Source of the DNA: Amoebidium appalachense
Taxonomy: Eukaryota > Ichthyosporea
Length of the DNA: 64,000 bases
Direction: 5' to 3'
Assembly (NCBI GenBank): GCA_963693365.1
Contig: CAVNZM010000002.1
Location: 1,922,001 to 1,986,000 of the forward strand
Positions 45,723-56,950 of the stretch are shown piece by piece. The position numbers and the translations under genes were made by a program. Every line of letters starts with the position of its first letter. Position 1 is the first letter of the stretch. The notes beneath the pieces were generated by a model that did not search any database, had not been told where the DNA came from, and was given only the letters and a program-made list of their open reading frames with translations.

Positions 45723-47514
45723 TCAATCCACAATATCCGGCAAACAAAGTTTAGCACGATGGTTGACATGACTCGGGCCGGGGAGGGGTTTGGTGAGGAT
45801 GTCAGCTAAGTTGTGGGCTGATTCAACGTAGTGGACAACCACATCCCCACTTGCAATGTAGTCCTTGGTGTTGTGATACCGGACGGCAATGTGTTTGGTA
45901 CGGTGCTTGATGCCGGTGGAGTTGACGATGGCAATGGTCGACTGGTTGTCACAGTACACCGGAGTCGGAGCAAGCATGGGGCAGCCGAGTTCCTTGAAGA
46001 GGTCACGGACCCAAGCAACTTCTTGGGTGCCAGCATTGAGAGCAATCAGCTCAGCTTCAGTGGTGCTGGTGGCCGTGATGGGCTGGAGCTTGGAGTACCA
46101 GATGATGGGCATACCAGCAAACTCGATGATGTTGCCGGTGGTAGACTTCTTGCTGTCGGCACAACCAGCAAAGTCAGCATCCGTGTAGCATTCGAGTATG
46201 GGGGGCTGGGTGGCCGAGTACTTGTAGTCAATACCAAGGTCAATGGTGCCGAGCAGGTACCGGGCCACACGACGGAGAAGGTCCCAGTGAGTCTTGCCGG
46301 GGTTGGTGCTGAACCGACCAAGGAAGCCGATGGCATAGGCAATGTCGGGACGTGTGCACCGTGCCACCCAGAGGAGACGGCCGAGTAACTCACGGTAGGG
46401 CACGGTGAACGGTTGGGGGGGGCAGTCAGCCAGGGAGACGGTGGTGCCTGCAGGGATGGGGGTAGACTTGGACTTGGCATCGGTGAGGTTGAAGTCGTGG
46501 ATGATATCCATGATGTAAGACCTCTGGTGCATGTGGAGGTGATGGGGATCAGAGTGATTAAAATCAACACCGAGCAAACGGTCAAATGGACTCATACGAC
46601 AGCTGGCCATCTTGCTGATGTGGGCAGCCAGGTCACTGGCAGCAGTAGAACCCCGGGTGTTGGTGATGGTGGAGTCGTCGACGTAGTTACCAGCCCGAAC
46701 CACATCGTTGTTGGGGAAGAACCGGAGGTAGATGCACGGGTCGGTCTTAGTACGGGTCAGGCCATGGGCAAGAAGAATGCCGTCGAGGAAGTCGTACCAA
46801 GCCTTGGAGGCTTGCTTGAGGCCGTACAGGGCTTTCTTGAGTCTCCAGACCTTGCCAAGTGTAGCCATGGTGATGAATCCCGGGGGTTGTTTCATGTAGA
46901 TGGTCTCGGTGAGTGGGCTGTTGAGAAAGGCCGTAGACACGTAGAGTTGATGGATGTCATGACCTTCAACAACGGCCAGAGCTAGGATAGCACGGAGAGC
47001 AGCCGGACGGATGACAGGGCTCTCAATCAACTCATAGTCAACACCGTATTGCTGACTGAAGCCTTGAGCAACACCACGTGCCTTGATCTTGGTGTCACCA
47101 GCCGAGTTAAGAGTTTTCTCGGAGACAATCCACTTGAAGCCGACGATGTTAGCACCAGGGGGAGGGTCAACAAGTTCAAAGATGTCTTTGTCGACAAAGG
47201 CTTGATACTCAGCAGTGAGGGCTGACTTGACCTGGTCACCATTGGGTCCGGAACACAGTTGACGGACAAGTTTGGGTAGTTGGTTGATGTTGATGGGGGG
47301 ACCGGGGGGGACTGGGAGGGTGGTGGTGGCTTGAAGTCCAACCTTGCCCTGTAGACGGGCAGAACGACGGGGTGCAGGAACCGGGGGAGGTGGAGACGGG
47401 GGGGGGGGGAACTTGGAAGTTCGGAATTGCAGGGGGGGCAACCTCCGGGCTGGACGGGGCCGAGTGGAAGTTGTCGGGGGAGCCGGGTCGGATGGGTGTG
47501 ACGTTGCCAGGGGC
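45723..47514 (-). CDS. pol: Copia-B1 RT-RNase H (3' part of pol)
   Basis: An uninterrupted frame from about 47400 to the stop at 45723. RT motifs include GDTKIKARGVAQGFSQQYG, STAFLNSP, YGLKQASKAWYDF and YVDD (plus-strand 46674-46685). RNase H includes CYTDADFAGC, TTEAELIAL and YCDNQSTIAI. Upstream, a G run near 47399-47409 changes the frame of the Pro-rich linker. At 47515 the gene is interrupted by Copia-B2. The rest of pol (integrase end) resumes at 51347. Enzymatic residues are intact, but the interruption separates them from integrase and gag. Confidence 0.92.
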
Positions 47515-48443
47515 TGTGAAATTGTATAAGTATTTGGGATGAAAGTAGAGACACAGTGGTGCAGTGTGAAAACACCACAGACACATACAACAACAAAACA
47601 CGGAACGATCGGAGCAGTGTACACAACAGACATCAATGTTTAGACACGACTGAACTGAATTTATTCTGATCTTCGAATAAATACCTGAAATTCCTCTAAG
47701 TCCAATCCATACATGATTTCCGACCAGTCGGAAATCAGATCTATCTCTAATAGAAACCAATCACTAAGAACCAATTGCTTTCAGAGAGATCCGGTATGCG
47801 GAGACGTACACGATAGGACACAGACACTAGTTAAGATCAACTCGTGTCATCATCAAGGAAGTTCTAACCTATGACATACTGCAAAGACTCAGACATATCA
47901 CACTTAACCTTGATGATTGGTTAAAGCCCGGCAACACATGAAAACTAAAGTGAATTAATGAAGTCTAAACACACATGCTATTCTAAGTGTAGCCTAAGTG
48001 TGTTACCTTCCAATGAACACGTATTAAGTAACACAAATCTACCTAACATATATTAGTAGAAAAGAAATACGATTATACACATGAAGACAAGGAGAGAAAG
48101 AAAAGAAAATAAGGAAGGAGAAAGAGAAAGGAAAAGAGAGCACAGATCAACAAACAAGATAGTAATAGCATAACTATAACCAGAGATATTTATGTACACA
48201 CGAACATGTACACGTCTCTCCCTGAGTGCCAGGGTGGATCCGTGTACACACAAATAAATATTCTAATCGATATCACAATACACGATTAAAGCCGATACAA
48301 CACGATTACAAGTATACAAGCATATCGGAGATCGATGCTACACTTTACATAATAGGAGTGTGGCATTTACACTAAGCATATGAACTGAAACATAACACAA
48401 ACTGAGAAGATCTTACCATATGTAAATACTACGTATTACAACA
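47515..48443 (-). repeat. Copia-B2 3' LTR (copy C)
   Basis: 929 bp, starting TGTGAAATTG (one change from TGTTAAATTG) and ending TACAACA, followed by the PPT complement at 48444-48451. Confidence 0.93.
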
Positions 48444-48985
48444 TCCCCACTTAAGACTTTGAAGTTTGTGTTATCATATCCCCACTGAACTAGTGAAATC
48501 TCCCCACTTGAGAACAGAAACGAAAAAAAAAAATTAAAGTGTGTACTTTTCCGGGGGGGGGGGGGGGGAAGGGGGGGGGGGGGAAAGGGGGGGGGGGGGG
48601 GAGAAGGGGGGGGGAGGGGGGGAGGGGGGAGGGGGGGATGGGGGGGGGGGGGGAACAACAGCAAAGGAAGGAAAACAACCAAGGAAGAAAATAAAATATG
48701 CAGGTGAAGGTATAATATATATATTAACGGGAGCCAGCCGTGGAAACATTAACCTATGTGTTGTGACTCAGTGGGACTGGGAGTCGGCCAGTATTTGCAA
48801 AGGTGGCTAGCCTCAGGTGTATATGTGTTGTGCTAATCGATGAACCCTTAAAGTGGGCAAACCCCACTTAAGGCAAAAAAAAATACATATACAGAATCGT
48901 AGTAGTAGACGTTCCAACTGGGAAGCAGTGTAGAGGAAGCTGCTGTCCAGGGCCCCAGGTGTAGTAGAAGACCACACGATGATCA
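48444..48985 (-). promoter_or_regulatory. Copia-B2 3' untranslated region
   Basis: Repeated TCCCCACT motifs at 48444 and downstream, and G-rich runs at 48554-48653. It resembles 45288-45722 but with diverged distal sequence. Confidence 0.75.
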
Positions 48986-49110
48986 CTGCACAAGGTCGGG
49001 CACACAGAGTCGATCACGGTGAGTGACATGGCTGGGACCCGGCAGTGACTTGGTAAGGATGTCAGCCAAGTTGTTGGCAGACTCGACGTAGTTGACGACA
49101 ACATCCCCAC
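48986..49110 (-). pseudogene. pol: RNase H C-terminal tail of B2
   Basis: The minus-strand frame SGDVVVNYVESANNLADILT matches SGDVVVHYVESAHNLADILT of B1 and ends shortly after CVPDLVQ. It starts directly at the deletion junction (49098-49111). There the sense sequence AGTGGGGATGTTGT equals the PPT-LTR boundary of the family. Confidence 0.88.
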
Positions 49111-49845
49111 TCAGGCTGGGGGGGGGAGGATAGGGGATGGGGGGTATCGAGGACGCAAACGGTAGACAGGACAACGGGGGTCATGGCATTTGGATGCGGT
49201 GTGTCGAGGGTAGCCACACGTGGTGGGGCGACTGGTGGAGGGATTGATGACCAAGGAGGAGTAGACTTGTCGTAGTTTGGAATTCGCTGGAGGGGGCGTC
49301 GAGGGTGCTTGCTGCTCGGGGTGACTGGGAAAGCCCGAACAGGGAGGGGGGTAGGTCTTCACGGAATCTGGGTTGGGATGAGGCACGACGGAGGCAGGGT
49401 CAAGTGCAGGTAATTCCGGACGGAGGAGGTTAACTGGGTCGGATGCAGGGGCGTTGGAAACGGGGGAAGGCAGCACAGCAAGCTGGCTGGAAACGTGGAT
49501 GGGAACGACTGGACCTGGCAGCATGTCTTGCTGGCCGGGGTCGGGTGGTAATGGGGGGAAAACAGCTGCAGGGGTAACTGTTGCCCGTGCAGAGCTGGTG
49601 GTAGCTGGGATCTCGACGAGGTTGGCCACGTGATGGGGGGAAACTGCTGCCGAAATGCAGGGCAGATCAATGGAATGTGAGGGGGCCATTGACAGTGACG
49701 GCACGGTAAGGGGAGACATGGCCGAAAACAGGGTTGGAAATCCTGGAAGGAAGCAGGCTGGACACGGTAAACGGTTCTGGAGGGACTCAGGGTCGGGACT
49801 CCTAGGGAGGAGGGAAGCACAAAGGGCTTGGACGGGGTGGAACAC
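49111..49845 (-). pseudogene. gag: Gag remnant of Copia-B2
   Basis: 244 codons from ATG 49845: Pro/Ser/Ala-rich, ending with CGYPRHTASKCHDPRC. That aligns with the CAYCHEDHHVTQCDKPGC knuckle of Copia-A, but the second Cys is Pro. It runs into the deletion junction at 49111. The N-terminal half does not resemble the UBN2 start seen at 9029, so this may be only the C-terminal part of Gag or a diverged Gag. Confidence 0.65.
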
Positions 49846-50405
49846 GGTAGACTGGAAAGAAGTACCGAATTTGGATACTTCAGATGGACTTGATGGATGA
49901 TGGTCAAGTCGGATCGAGACGGGGTGTCAAATTATCGTCGATTGGAACGCAGACGGGGTGTGAAATTATATTCGAATGCGGGACGACGGGGTTCGAAATC
50001 GGATGGAATGGAATTTCGATGCAGGATCCTCAGGCCTGGGTAGACAGGGCGGCGCGGTTGAGACCACGTCGGTGAAGTGTCAAGGAACTTGGAGCGCGAT
50101 TGCTGAACCAAGGGTGGAGGACGGTTTGGCGTGACGGAGAGAAACCAGGACGGAGCTGGAAGGAGTGCAAGCTGGAATTTGAACTTGCGAGGATGTCACG
50201 GTTGTCAAGGCGTGACAAAAGCTCTTGTCAAGATGAGTCAGATCTTGTCAAGAGGAGTCACGTGGGACCGGTTACGGACGGACGCCGGGGATGGATGTAC
50301 ACAGCCTCAGCACCAAGATGCATGAGGAGCTGACCACAGCTATGATGTGATGTGTACCAGGAATTTAACGATCGTTAGGTCTAGGTGTGTGTAGGGAGCG
50401 TGCAT
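49846..50405 (-). other. Copia-B2 leader
   Basis: 560 bp between LTR/PBS and gag, with CTTGTCAAG repeats near 50222-50256. Its LTR-proximal part is also present at 63271-63615. It is non-coding and may carry the packaging signal. Confidence 0.7.
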
Positions 50406-50419
50406 CTGGGCCCATAACC
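50406..50419 (-). promoter_or_regulatory. Copia-B2 primer-binding site (initiator Met tRNA)
   Basis: Plus strand CTGGGCCCATAACC, sense GGTTATGGGCCCAG, touching the LTR at 50420. It matches the anticodon stem-loop of animal initiator Met tRNA. Drosophila copia is known to prime internally from a cleaved fragment of that tRNA. Confidence 0.88.
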
Positions 50420-51341
50420 TGTTAAATTGTATAAGTATTTGGGATGAAAGTAGAGACACAGTGGTGCAGTGTGAAAACACCACAGACACATACAACAACA
50501 AAACACGGAACGATCGGAGCAGTGTACACAACAGACATCAATGTTTAGACACGACTGAACTGAATTTATTCTGATCTTCGAATAAATACCTGAAATTCCT
50601 CTAAGTCCAATCCATACATGATTTCCGACCAGTCGGAAATCAGATCTATCTCATAGAAACCAATCACTAAGAACCAATTGCTTTCAGAGAGATCCGGTAC
50701 GCGGAGACGTACACGATAGGACACAGACACTAGTTAAGATCAACTCGTGTCATCATCAAGGAAGTTCTAACCTATGACATACTGCAAAGACTCAGACATA
50801 TCACACTTAACCTTGATGATTGGTTAAAGCCCGGCAACACATGAAAACTAAAGTGAATTAATGAAGTCTAAACTCACATGCTATTCTAAGTGTAGCCTAA
50901 GTGTGTTACCGTCCAATGAACACGTATTAAGTAACACAAATCTACCTAACATATATTAGTAGAAAAGAAATACGATTATACACATGAAGACAAGGAGAGA
51001 AAGAAAAGAAAATAAGGAAGGAGAAAGAGAAAGGAAAAGAGAGCACAGATCAACAAACAAGATAGTAATAGCATAACTATAACCAGAGATATTTATGTAC
51101 ACACGAACATTACACGTCTCTCCCTGAGTGGGTGGATCCGTGTACACACAAATAAATATTCTAATCGATATCACAATACACGATTAAAGCCGATACAACA
51201 CGATTACAAGTATACAAGCATATCGGAGATCGATGCTACACTTTACACAATAGGAGTGTGGCATTTACACTAAGCATATGAACTGAAACATAACACAAAC
51301 TGAGAAGATCTTACCATATGTAAATACTACGTATTACAACA
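50420..51341 (-). repeat. Copia-B2 5' LTR (copy D)
   Basis: 922 bp, TGTTAAATTG...TACAACA, followed by GGGGC. Confidence 0.94.
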
Positions 51342-51346
51342 GGGGC

Positions 51347-51713
51347 AGGATGAGGGTCGGCAGGCTGGACGGGCACGGGGGCAGGGGGGCCGGTGGGGGG
51401 GGGTGTCGGGGGAACGACGATGGCAGGAGGGGGGCCAGAGTACACCAGACAAACATCATCTTCAGTGTCAACTGTGGGGGTTGGGGTGGTCGAGGGAGCA
51501 GTGGTGTCGGGGGTCGGAAGTGTTGATGGAATGTCGGACGGGAGATAAGCTGATTCGTCGAAAATCACATCACGGAAGAGGCCGACACGATGGGTGGTGG
51601 GATTGAAGATCCGGTGGCAGTGTGATTGAAGATCATAGCCGATATACATGCCGAGTTTGACGGTGGGGGCTAGCTTGTTCCGTTTAGAGGCTGGCACATG
51701 AGTGTAGGCAGGC
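51347..51713 (-). pseudogene. pol: Copia-B1 integrase C-terminal part
   Basis: Continuation of B1 beyond the nested B2. The minus-strand frame has AYTHVPASKRNKLAP, YIGYDLQSHCHRIF, FRDVIFDESAYLPSD and the Pro-rich hinge with nine C (in frame). It is cut at AYTHVP by satellite DNA at 51714, so the catalytic core and everything 5' are gone. Confidence 0.9.
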
Positions 51714-53830
51714 AACACAACATTGTAGCTCGTATAGAACCCCCCTTGTAGCATAGTATATGTACATATGTTACCTAGAATAGTATTGGTTTTTCAATAA
51801 CTACCCACAGAACAGCCTCTAGCACGAGAGATTTACCACAACGTTTATGGGGTGGATGGTGAATGTGCCCCTGGAGTACGAGGGTCACACGAAAAAAACA
51901 CAACATTGTAGCTCGAATAGAACCCCCCTTGTAGCATAGTATAAGTACATGTGTTACCTAGACATTATTCGTTTTTTCAATAACTACCCACAGAACAGCT
52001 TCTAGCACGAGAGCTTTACCACACAGTTTATGGGGGGGATGGTGAATGTGCCCCTGGAGTACGAGGGTCACACGAAAAAAACACAACGTTGTAGCTCGTA
52101 TAGAACCCCCCTTGTAGCATAGTATATGTACATAGTATGTTACCTAGACATTATTGGTTTTTTCAATAACTACCCACAGAACAGCTTCTAGCACGAGAAA
52201 TTTACCACAAAGTTTATGGGGGGGATGGTGAATGTGCCCCTGGAGTACGAGGGTCACACGAAAAAAACACAATGTTGTAGCTCGAATAGACCCCCCTTGT
52301 AGCATAGTATATGTCCATGTGTTACCTAGACATTATTGGTTTTTTCAATAACTACCCACAGAACAACTTCTAGCACGAGACATTTACCACAAAGTTTATG
52401 GGGGGGATGGTGAATGTGCCCCTGGAGTACAAGGGTCACACGAAAAAAACACAACGTTGTAGCTCGTATAGAACCCCCCTTGTAGCATAGTATATGTCCA
52501 TGTGTTACCTAGACATTATTGGTTTTTTCAATACCTACCCACAGAACAGCTTCTAGCACGAGACATTTACCACAAAGTTTATGGGGGGGATGGTGAATGT
52601 GCCCCTGGAGTACAAGGGTCACACGAAAAAAACACAACGTTGTAGCTCGTATAGAACCCCCCTTGTAGCATAGTATAAGTACATGTGTTACCTAGACATT
52701 ATTCGTTTTTTCAATAACTACCCACAGAACAGCTTCTAGCACGAGAGCTTTACCACAAAGTTTATGGGGGGGATGGTGAATGTGCCCCTGGAGTACGAGG
52801 GTCACACGAAAAAAACACAACGTTGTAGCTCGTATAGAACCCCCCTTGTAGCATAGTATATGTACATAGTATGTTACCTAGACATTATTGGTTTTTTCAA
52901 TAACTACCCACAGAACAGCTTCTAGCACGAGAAATTTACCACAAAGTTTATGGGGGGAATGGAGAATGTGCCCCTGGAGTACGAGGGTCACACGAAAAAA
53001 ACACAATGTTGTAGCTCGAATAGACCCCCCTTGTAGCATAGTATATGTCCATGTGTTACCTAGACATTATTGGTTTTTTCAATAACTACCCACAGAACAA
53101 CTTCTAGCACGAGACATTTACCACAAAGTTTATGGGGGGGATGGTGAATGTGCCCCTGGAGTACAAGGGTCACACGAAAAAAACACAACGTTGTAGCTCG
53201 TATAGAACCCCCCTTGTAGCATAGTATATGTCCATGTGTTACCTAGACATTATTGGTTTTTTCAATACCTACCCACAGAACAGCTTCTAGCACGAGACAT
53301 TTACCACAAAGTTTATGGGGGGGATGGTGAATGTGCCCCTGGAGTACAAGGGTCACACGAAAAAAACACAACGTTGTAGCTCGTATAGAACCCCCCTTGT
53401 AGCATAGTATATGTACATATGTTACCTAGACATTATTGGTTTTTCAATAACTACCCACAGAACAGCCTCTAGCACGAGAGATTTACCTCAAAGTTTATGG
53501 GGGGGATGGAGAATGTGCCCCTGGAGTACGAGGGTCACACAAAAAAAACACAACATTGTAGCTCGAATAGAACCCCCCTTGTAGCATAGCATATGTACAT
53601 GTGTTACCTAGACATTATTCGTTTTTTCAATAACTACCCACAGAACAGCTTCTAGCACGAGAAAGTTACCACAAAGTTTATGGGGGGGATGGTGAATGTG
53701 CCCCTGGAGTACGAGGGTCACACGAAAAAAACACAACGTTGTAGCTCGTATAGAACCCCCTTTGTAGCATAGTATATGTACATAGTATGTTACCTAGACA
53801 TTATTGGTTTTTTCAATAACTACCCACATG
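51714..53830 (+). repeat. ~183-bp satellite, array 2, with higher-order repeat
   Basis: About 11.5 monomers of the family at 7239-8087, same orientation. Variant markers recur at a 734-bp distance, i.e. four monomers: CATAGTATGTTACC at 52131 and 52865, AATGTTGTAGCTCGAATAGA at 52271 and 53005. CATAGTATG appears again at 53781, five monomers on. The array therefore grew by duplication of multimers. Confidence 0.93.
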
Positions 53831-53941
53831 CGGCATGTGTTACTTTCACGTTATTGGTTTCCTAGCACGGGATATTCAGCACACAGTTGGGGATGTGGGG
53901 GCAGTGTACACCTCAATATTGGTAAGGTGGTGGTGGGTGGG

Positions 53942-53981
<40 letters not shown>

Positions 53982-54444
53982 CCACACAACCGAAACTGTC
54001 GGTGTTACAAATGGTTCGGTCTTAGGAAGTTAGAACGGTGATTTTTTAATTAATAGCGGGAAACAATGTTATCCCCATTGCATATGGGGGGAACGAGGAG
54101 GGGGGGGGGGGGGGAGGGGGGGGGGGGGGTTTCACAACGAATTCTATCGACTGTGCATAATTAATGTATATTGCACATGTAGCCTGAAAGATTAAAGTGA
54201 ATGTGTGTATGTATATGTGCGAGTATATTTGTGTATGCAATACATGTACAATGTTTTCGTCTTTGTAGGTGGGTGGGTGGGGTGGGTGGGGGGGGGGGGG
54301 GGGGGGGGGGGGGGTGCGCGGGGGGGAAGAGGGAGGGGGGAGGGGGCATCATGATCAGGGATAACAGGGTGTGTGCGTGTGTGCGCTTGTGTGTGCATGT
54401 GCTGTGTGCGCCTGTGTGTGTGTGCGTGCCTGTGTGTGCGCGCC

Positions 54445-54476
<32 letters not shown>

Positions 54477-54559
54477 GTGCATGTGTGAGTGTGTGTGCGT
54501 GCGCGCGCGCGTGCGCGCGCGCGTGTGTGTGTGTGTGTGTGTGTGTGTGATTTCAAAGA
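53831..54559. repeat. Poly-G and TG tracts
   Basis: Degenerate end of the satellite, then G runs (53946-53979, 54100-54129, 54290-54314), separated by AT-rich unique pieces, and TG/CG alternation (54370-54549) including CGCGCGCG with Z-DNA potential. No gene was seen. Confidence 0.9.
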
Positions 54560-54579
54560 AGTCGAAAGCGCCAGTGACA

Positions 54580-54647
54580 CCCATGTTGAAAAAAAGACAA
54601 GCAAGCACGCTAAGAAGGACAGCAAGAAGTAACAGAAACCCTTTCAT
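54580..54647 (-). CDS. Candidate first exon with signal peptide (uncertain)
   Basis: On the minus strand ATG 54647 opens MKGFLLLLAVLLSVLACLFF then NMGVTGAFDFFEI before the CA repeat: a basic residue, a Leu-rich core and a plausible signal peptide. Upstream on the same strand are a CCAAT box (ATTGGC at 54812 on plus) and ATAAAAATAG near 54776. However, the plus strand reads a Lys-rich tail ending SKHAKKDSKK and a stop. Lys codons read backwards as Leu, so one of the two is an artefact of the other. Confidence 0.3.
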
Positions 54648-54975
54648 GCCGAAAAAATGGTCAAGAACAAAGAAGTGGAGGACACGTAACTATAGTCTGA
54701 TAGTTGTGACTAAGGGCACTAAGGGTAGCGCTAAGGGCACCAAGCTGATGCATGCGCGCGCGCGAGCCGAAATCTATTTTTATCTTTTTCCTAATCGGGC
54801 GCGGCGAATAGTGATTGGCTAAATCCCAATCCGGTTTGCAATTTTTTCTCCATTTAAGCCTGTACGCACGTTGTTTGCTCCATTTCTCTTCCCCCCTTCC
54901 CGCAGGTTCGCAGGTCCTTTCCCGCAGGTCGCCTGGTCGCAGGTCCCTTCCCGCATGTCGCCTGGTCGCAGTTCG
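54648..54975. other. Flank of YR-2, tandem CGCAGGTC repeats
   Basis: Contains GGGCACTAAGGG repeats, CG alternation and, from 54896, repeated TTCCCGCAGGTCGCCTGGTCGCAGG. The same unit continues after the element at 60407, so YR-2 inserted into this small tandem array without target duplication. Confidence 0.75.
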
Positions 54976-55353
54976 GTTTTATTTGTGGAAATTATTGACA
55001 TAAATATTTTTCTGGGTAAACACGTAGGATGGGTGTTCGATACCAACATAACCATGTAGGCTTCATTTCGTGTTTTAGCAGTTAGCGGTTGGCTGCCCGC
55101 ACACGGGCACCTATTAGCCAGTCAAAACATCAGATACCACAGATCACTAGACCGAGTTATGATTGGCTCGGATCAGATTTCACATATCACTAGATCGATT
55201 TTTGATTGGCTCAGATCGGTAGGCTTAGGTATATAAGCACGACAGTTTTTAGCAGATCAGCAAGCTACAAACACATCTTCTGTGTTTAGCATCCACAGCC
55301 TTACAGCTGTATATTCCTTTTCATTCTCCCTATCTTTCCCTACGCCGGTCAGC

Positions 55354-56523
55354 ATGCCGCCGAAAAAGCGCCAGGCCTCAGCCGCCGCCCCTGCCGCGGC
55401 ACCTAAGCGCCTGACCCGCAGCGACCTCCGCCACAGGCTGACCAACGCTCCCGCGGACACTGACGCGCCTCCAGCGGCCCATACCACCACGGACCCAGAC
55501 CCGCCGGCTACTCTCCCCTCCCCTCCTGAAGTCCCCCCTCAGGCCCCGCCGTCCCCGCAGATGACTTCTCAAGACGCCGTCCTGGCCGCCCTCACCGCCA
55601 TCAGCACCCAGATGGCTGGCGTCCTGGCTGCTCTCACCAACCGCGACCCTCCCGCGCCCCCCGCCGCGCCCTCCACACCCGGGGAGGTTTCCCCGGGGCT
55701 GCATCTCGGCCCTGACCTAGACCTACCTGCCCTGCCCGCGCCCCCCATCACAGGTGAGAACACTGGCGACATTCAGCCGGGCACACTCCCGCTTCCCCCC
55801 GCGGATGTGCTGGCAGATTTGCGCGCCAATCGTTTCGTCGACCTGTATAAGTTCACCCCCGCCGCCCTCCTGGCCCCATCCAAGAAAGGTCAGCATCTGC
55901 GCATGGCCGACGACGGCAGCATCGAGACTTTTCGCCAAGACAAACCCGTTCCCCTGCGTTCACTTGTCATTTGGATCCAAGCTTGGACCCATTACATGGC
56001 CGCCAAGCACCACCTCGGCCTCCCCACGGACAAAGACGTACTTTGGACTCAACACATCACTCGCCTCAGCACCCGATACCCGTGGGCCCAGATCCACAAC
56101 TATGACGTATACGCCCGCACCGTTGCCCACCAGCAGGGTCGGGCTCCGATCGAGTGTCCCAACCTGCTCGCCCAACTCCACCAGGATCTCCTCCTGCCAC
56201 CCACTCTGCTCATCCCGGACGCATGTCAGCGCTGTGGCTTCCCCGACCACCCCAGCGCGGCCTGCCCCATGTACCCCAAGCCCGGCTGTGGTCTTGACGG
56301 CTTTAAGCCGCCCCACAAGCCCGGCGGGGGTCAAACCCCTAACCGCCCTGGCCCGCAACCCGGCCCGGCAAAACCGTCCCGACCCGTGGATCTACCCGCG
56401 ACGCACTGCAGGAATTTCCACATCAACGGTCGGTCCTGCGCTAAGCAGCCCTGCCCCTTCTCCCACGTGTGCCCGCTCTGCTCTGGCACACACCCCCGCA
56501 AAGACTGCAAGCACAATGCCTAG
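55354..56523 (+). CDS. gag: Gag-like protein of YR-2
   Basis: 389 residues from ATG 55354 (GTCAGCATGC context). Nearly identical to YR-1 gag, with the same three Cys/His clusters (knuckle, CCCH finger, knuckle) at the C-terminus. A TATATAAG lies upstream at about 55230 in the terminal repeat. RT starts ~300 bp downstream, past C-rich sequence. Confidence 0.9.
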   Translation: MPPKKRQASAAAPAAAPKRLTRSDLRHRLTNAPADTDAPPAAHTTTDPDPPATLPSPPEVPPQAPPSPQMTSQDAVLAALTAISTQMAGVLAALTNRDPPAPPAAPSTPGEVSPGLHLGPDLDLPALPAPPITGENTGDIQPGTLPLPPADVLADLRANRFVDLYKFTPAALLAPSKKGQHLRMADDGSIETFRQDKPVPLRSLVIWIQAWTHYMAAKHHLGLPTDKDVLWTQHITRLSTRYPWAQIHNYDVYARTVAHQQGRAPIECPNLLAQLHQDLLLPPTLLIPDACQRCGFPDHPSAACPMYPKPGCGLDGFKPPHKPGGGQTPNRPGPQPGPAKPSRPVDLPATHCRNFHINGRSCAKQPCPFSHVCPLCSGTHPRKDCKHNA

Positions 56524-56821
56524 TCTACGCGCACACCCACACACACAGCTAGAACATAGGGGTTAGGAGCTAGGACACACGAGTACAGGGAAACGGAGCT
56601 CGGGAGAACGGGCCAATAGGGCTGAGTACAAAATTTCGCAGGCCAACTACGGCGCCCGCGCGCGTGAAGAATAAATGTCCCTACACAAAGACGTTTATTC
56701 TGGCCCCTGCACATAATTTTACTCCCCCCCCCATCCCACGAGCCTCCCCCCCCCCCCTTACACTCACCTAGCACTCCCTCCCCCCCCCTTCTTCTACCTC
56801 TGTGTCCGCCCACACCCCCGC

Positions 56822-56916
56822 GTGCTCGGGCACATTCCCCTGCACAGGGCCCCGCTGCCCTCCCTGCCAACCCTCACTTGGGCCCAGCTGCCCTACTCTA
56901 ACCCCCCGGGGCCCTG

Positions 56917-56950
<34 letters not shown>

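Larger units (their letters stand above)
47515..51341 (-). mobile_element. Internally deleted Copia-B element (B2) nested in B1
   Basis: 3827 bp with two LTRs (47515-48443 and 50420-51341) and a perfect 5-bp target duplication GGGGC (47510-47514 and 51342-51346) in the INT-RT hinge of B1. It keeps both LTRs, PBS, leader, part of gag, the RNase H tail, the 3' UTR and PPT. It lacks protease, integrase and nearly all of RT. That makes it a non-autonomous derivative able to be copied only with proteins from another element. Confidence 0.94.

Noticed and set aside
50406-50419. A tRNA gene fragment
   Set aside because: Only 14 bases match initiator tRNA and they abut an LTR terminus, which is a primer-binding site.
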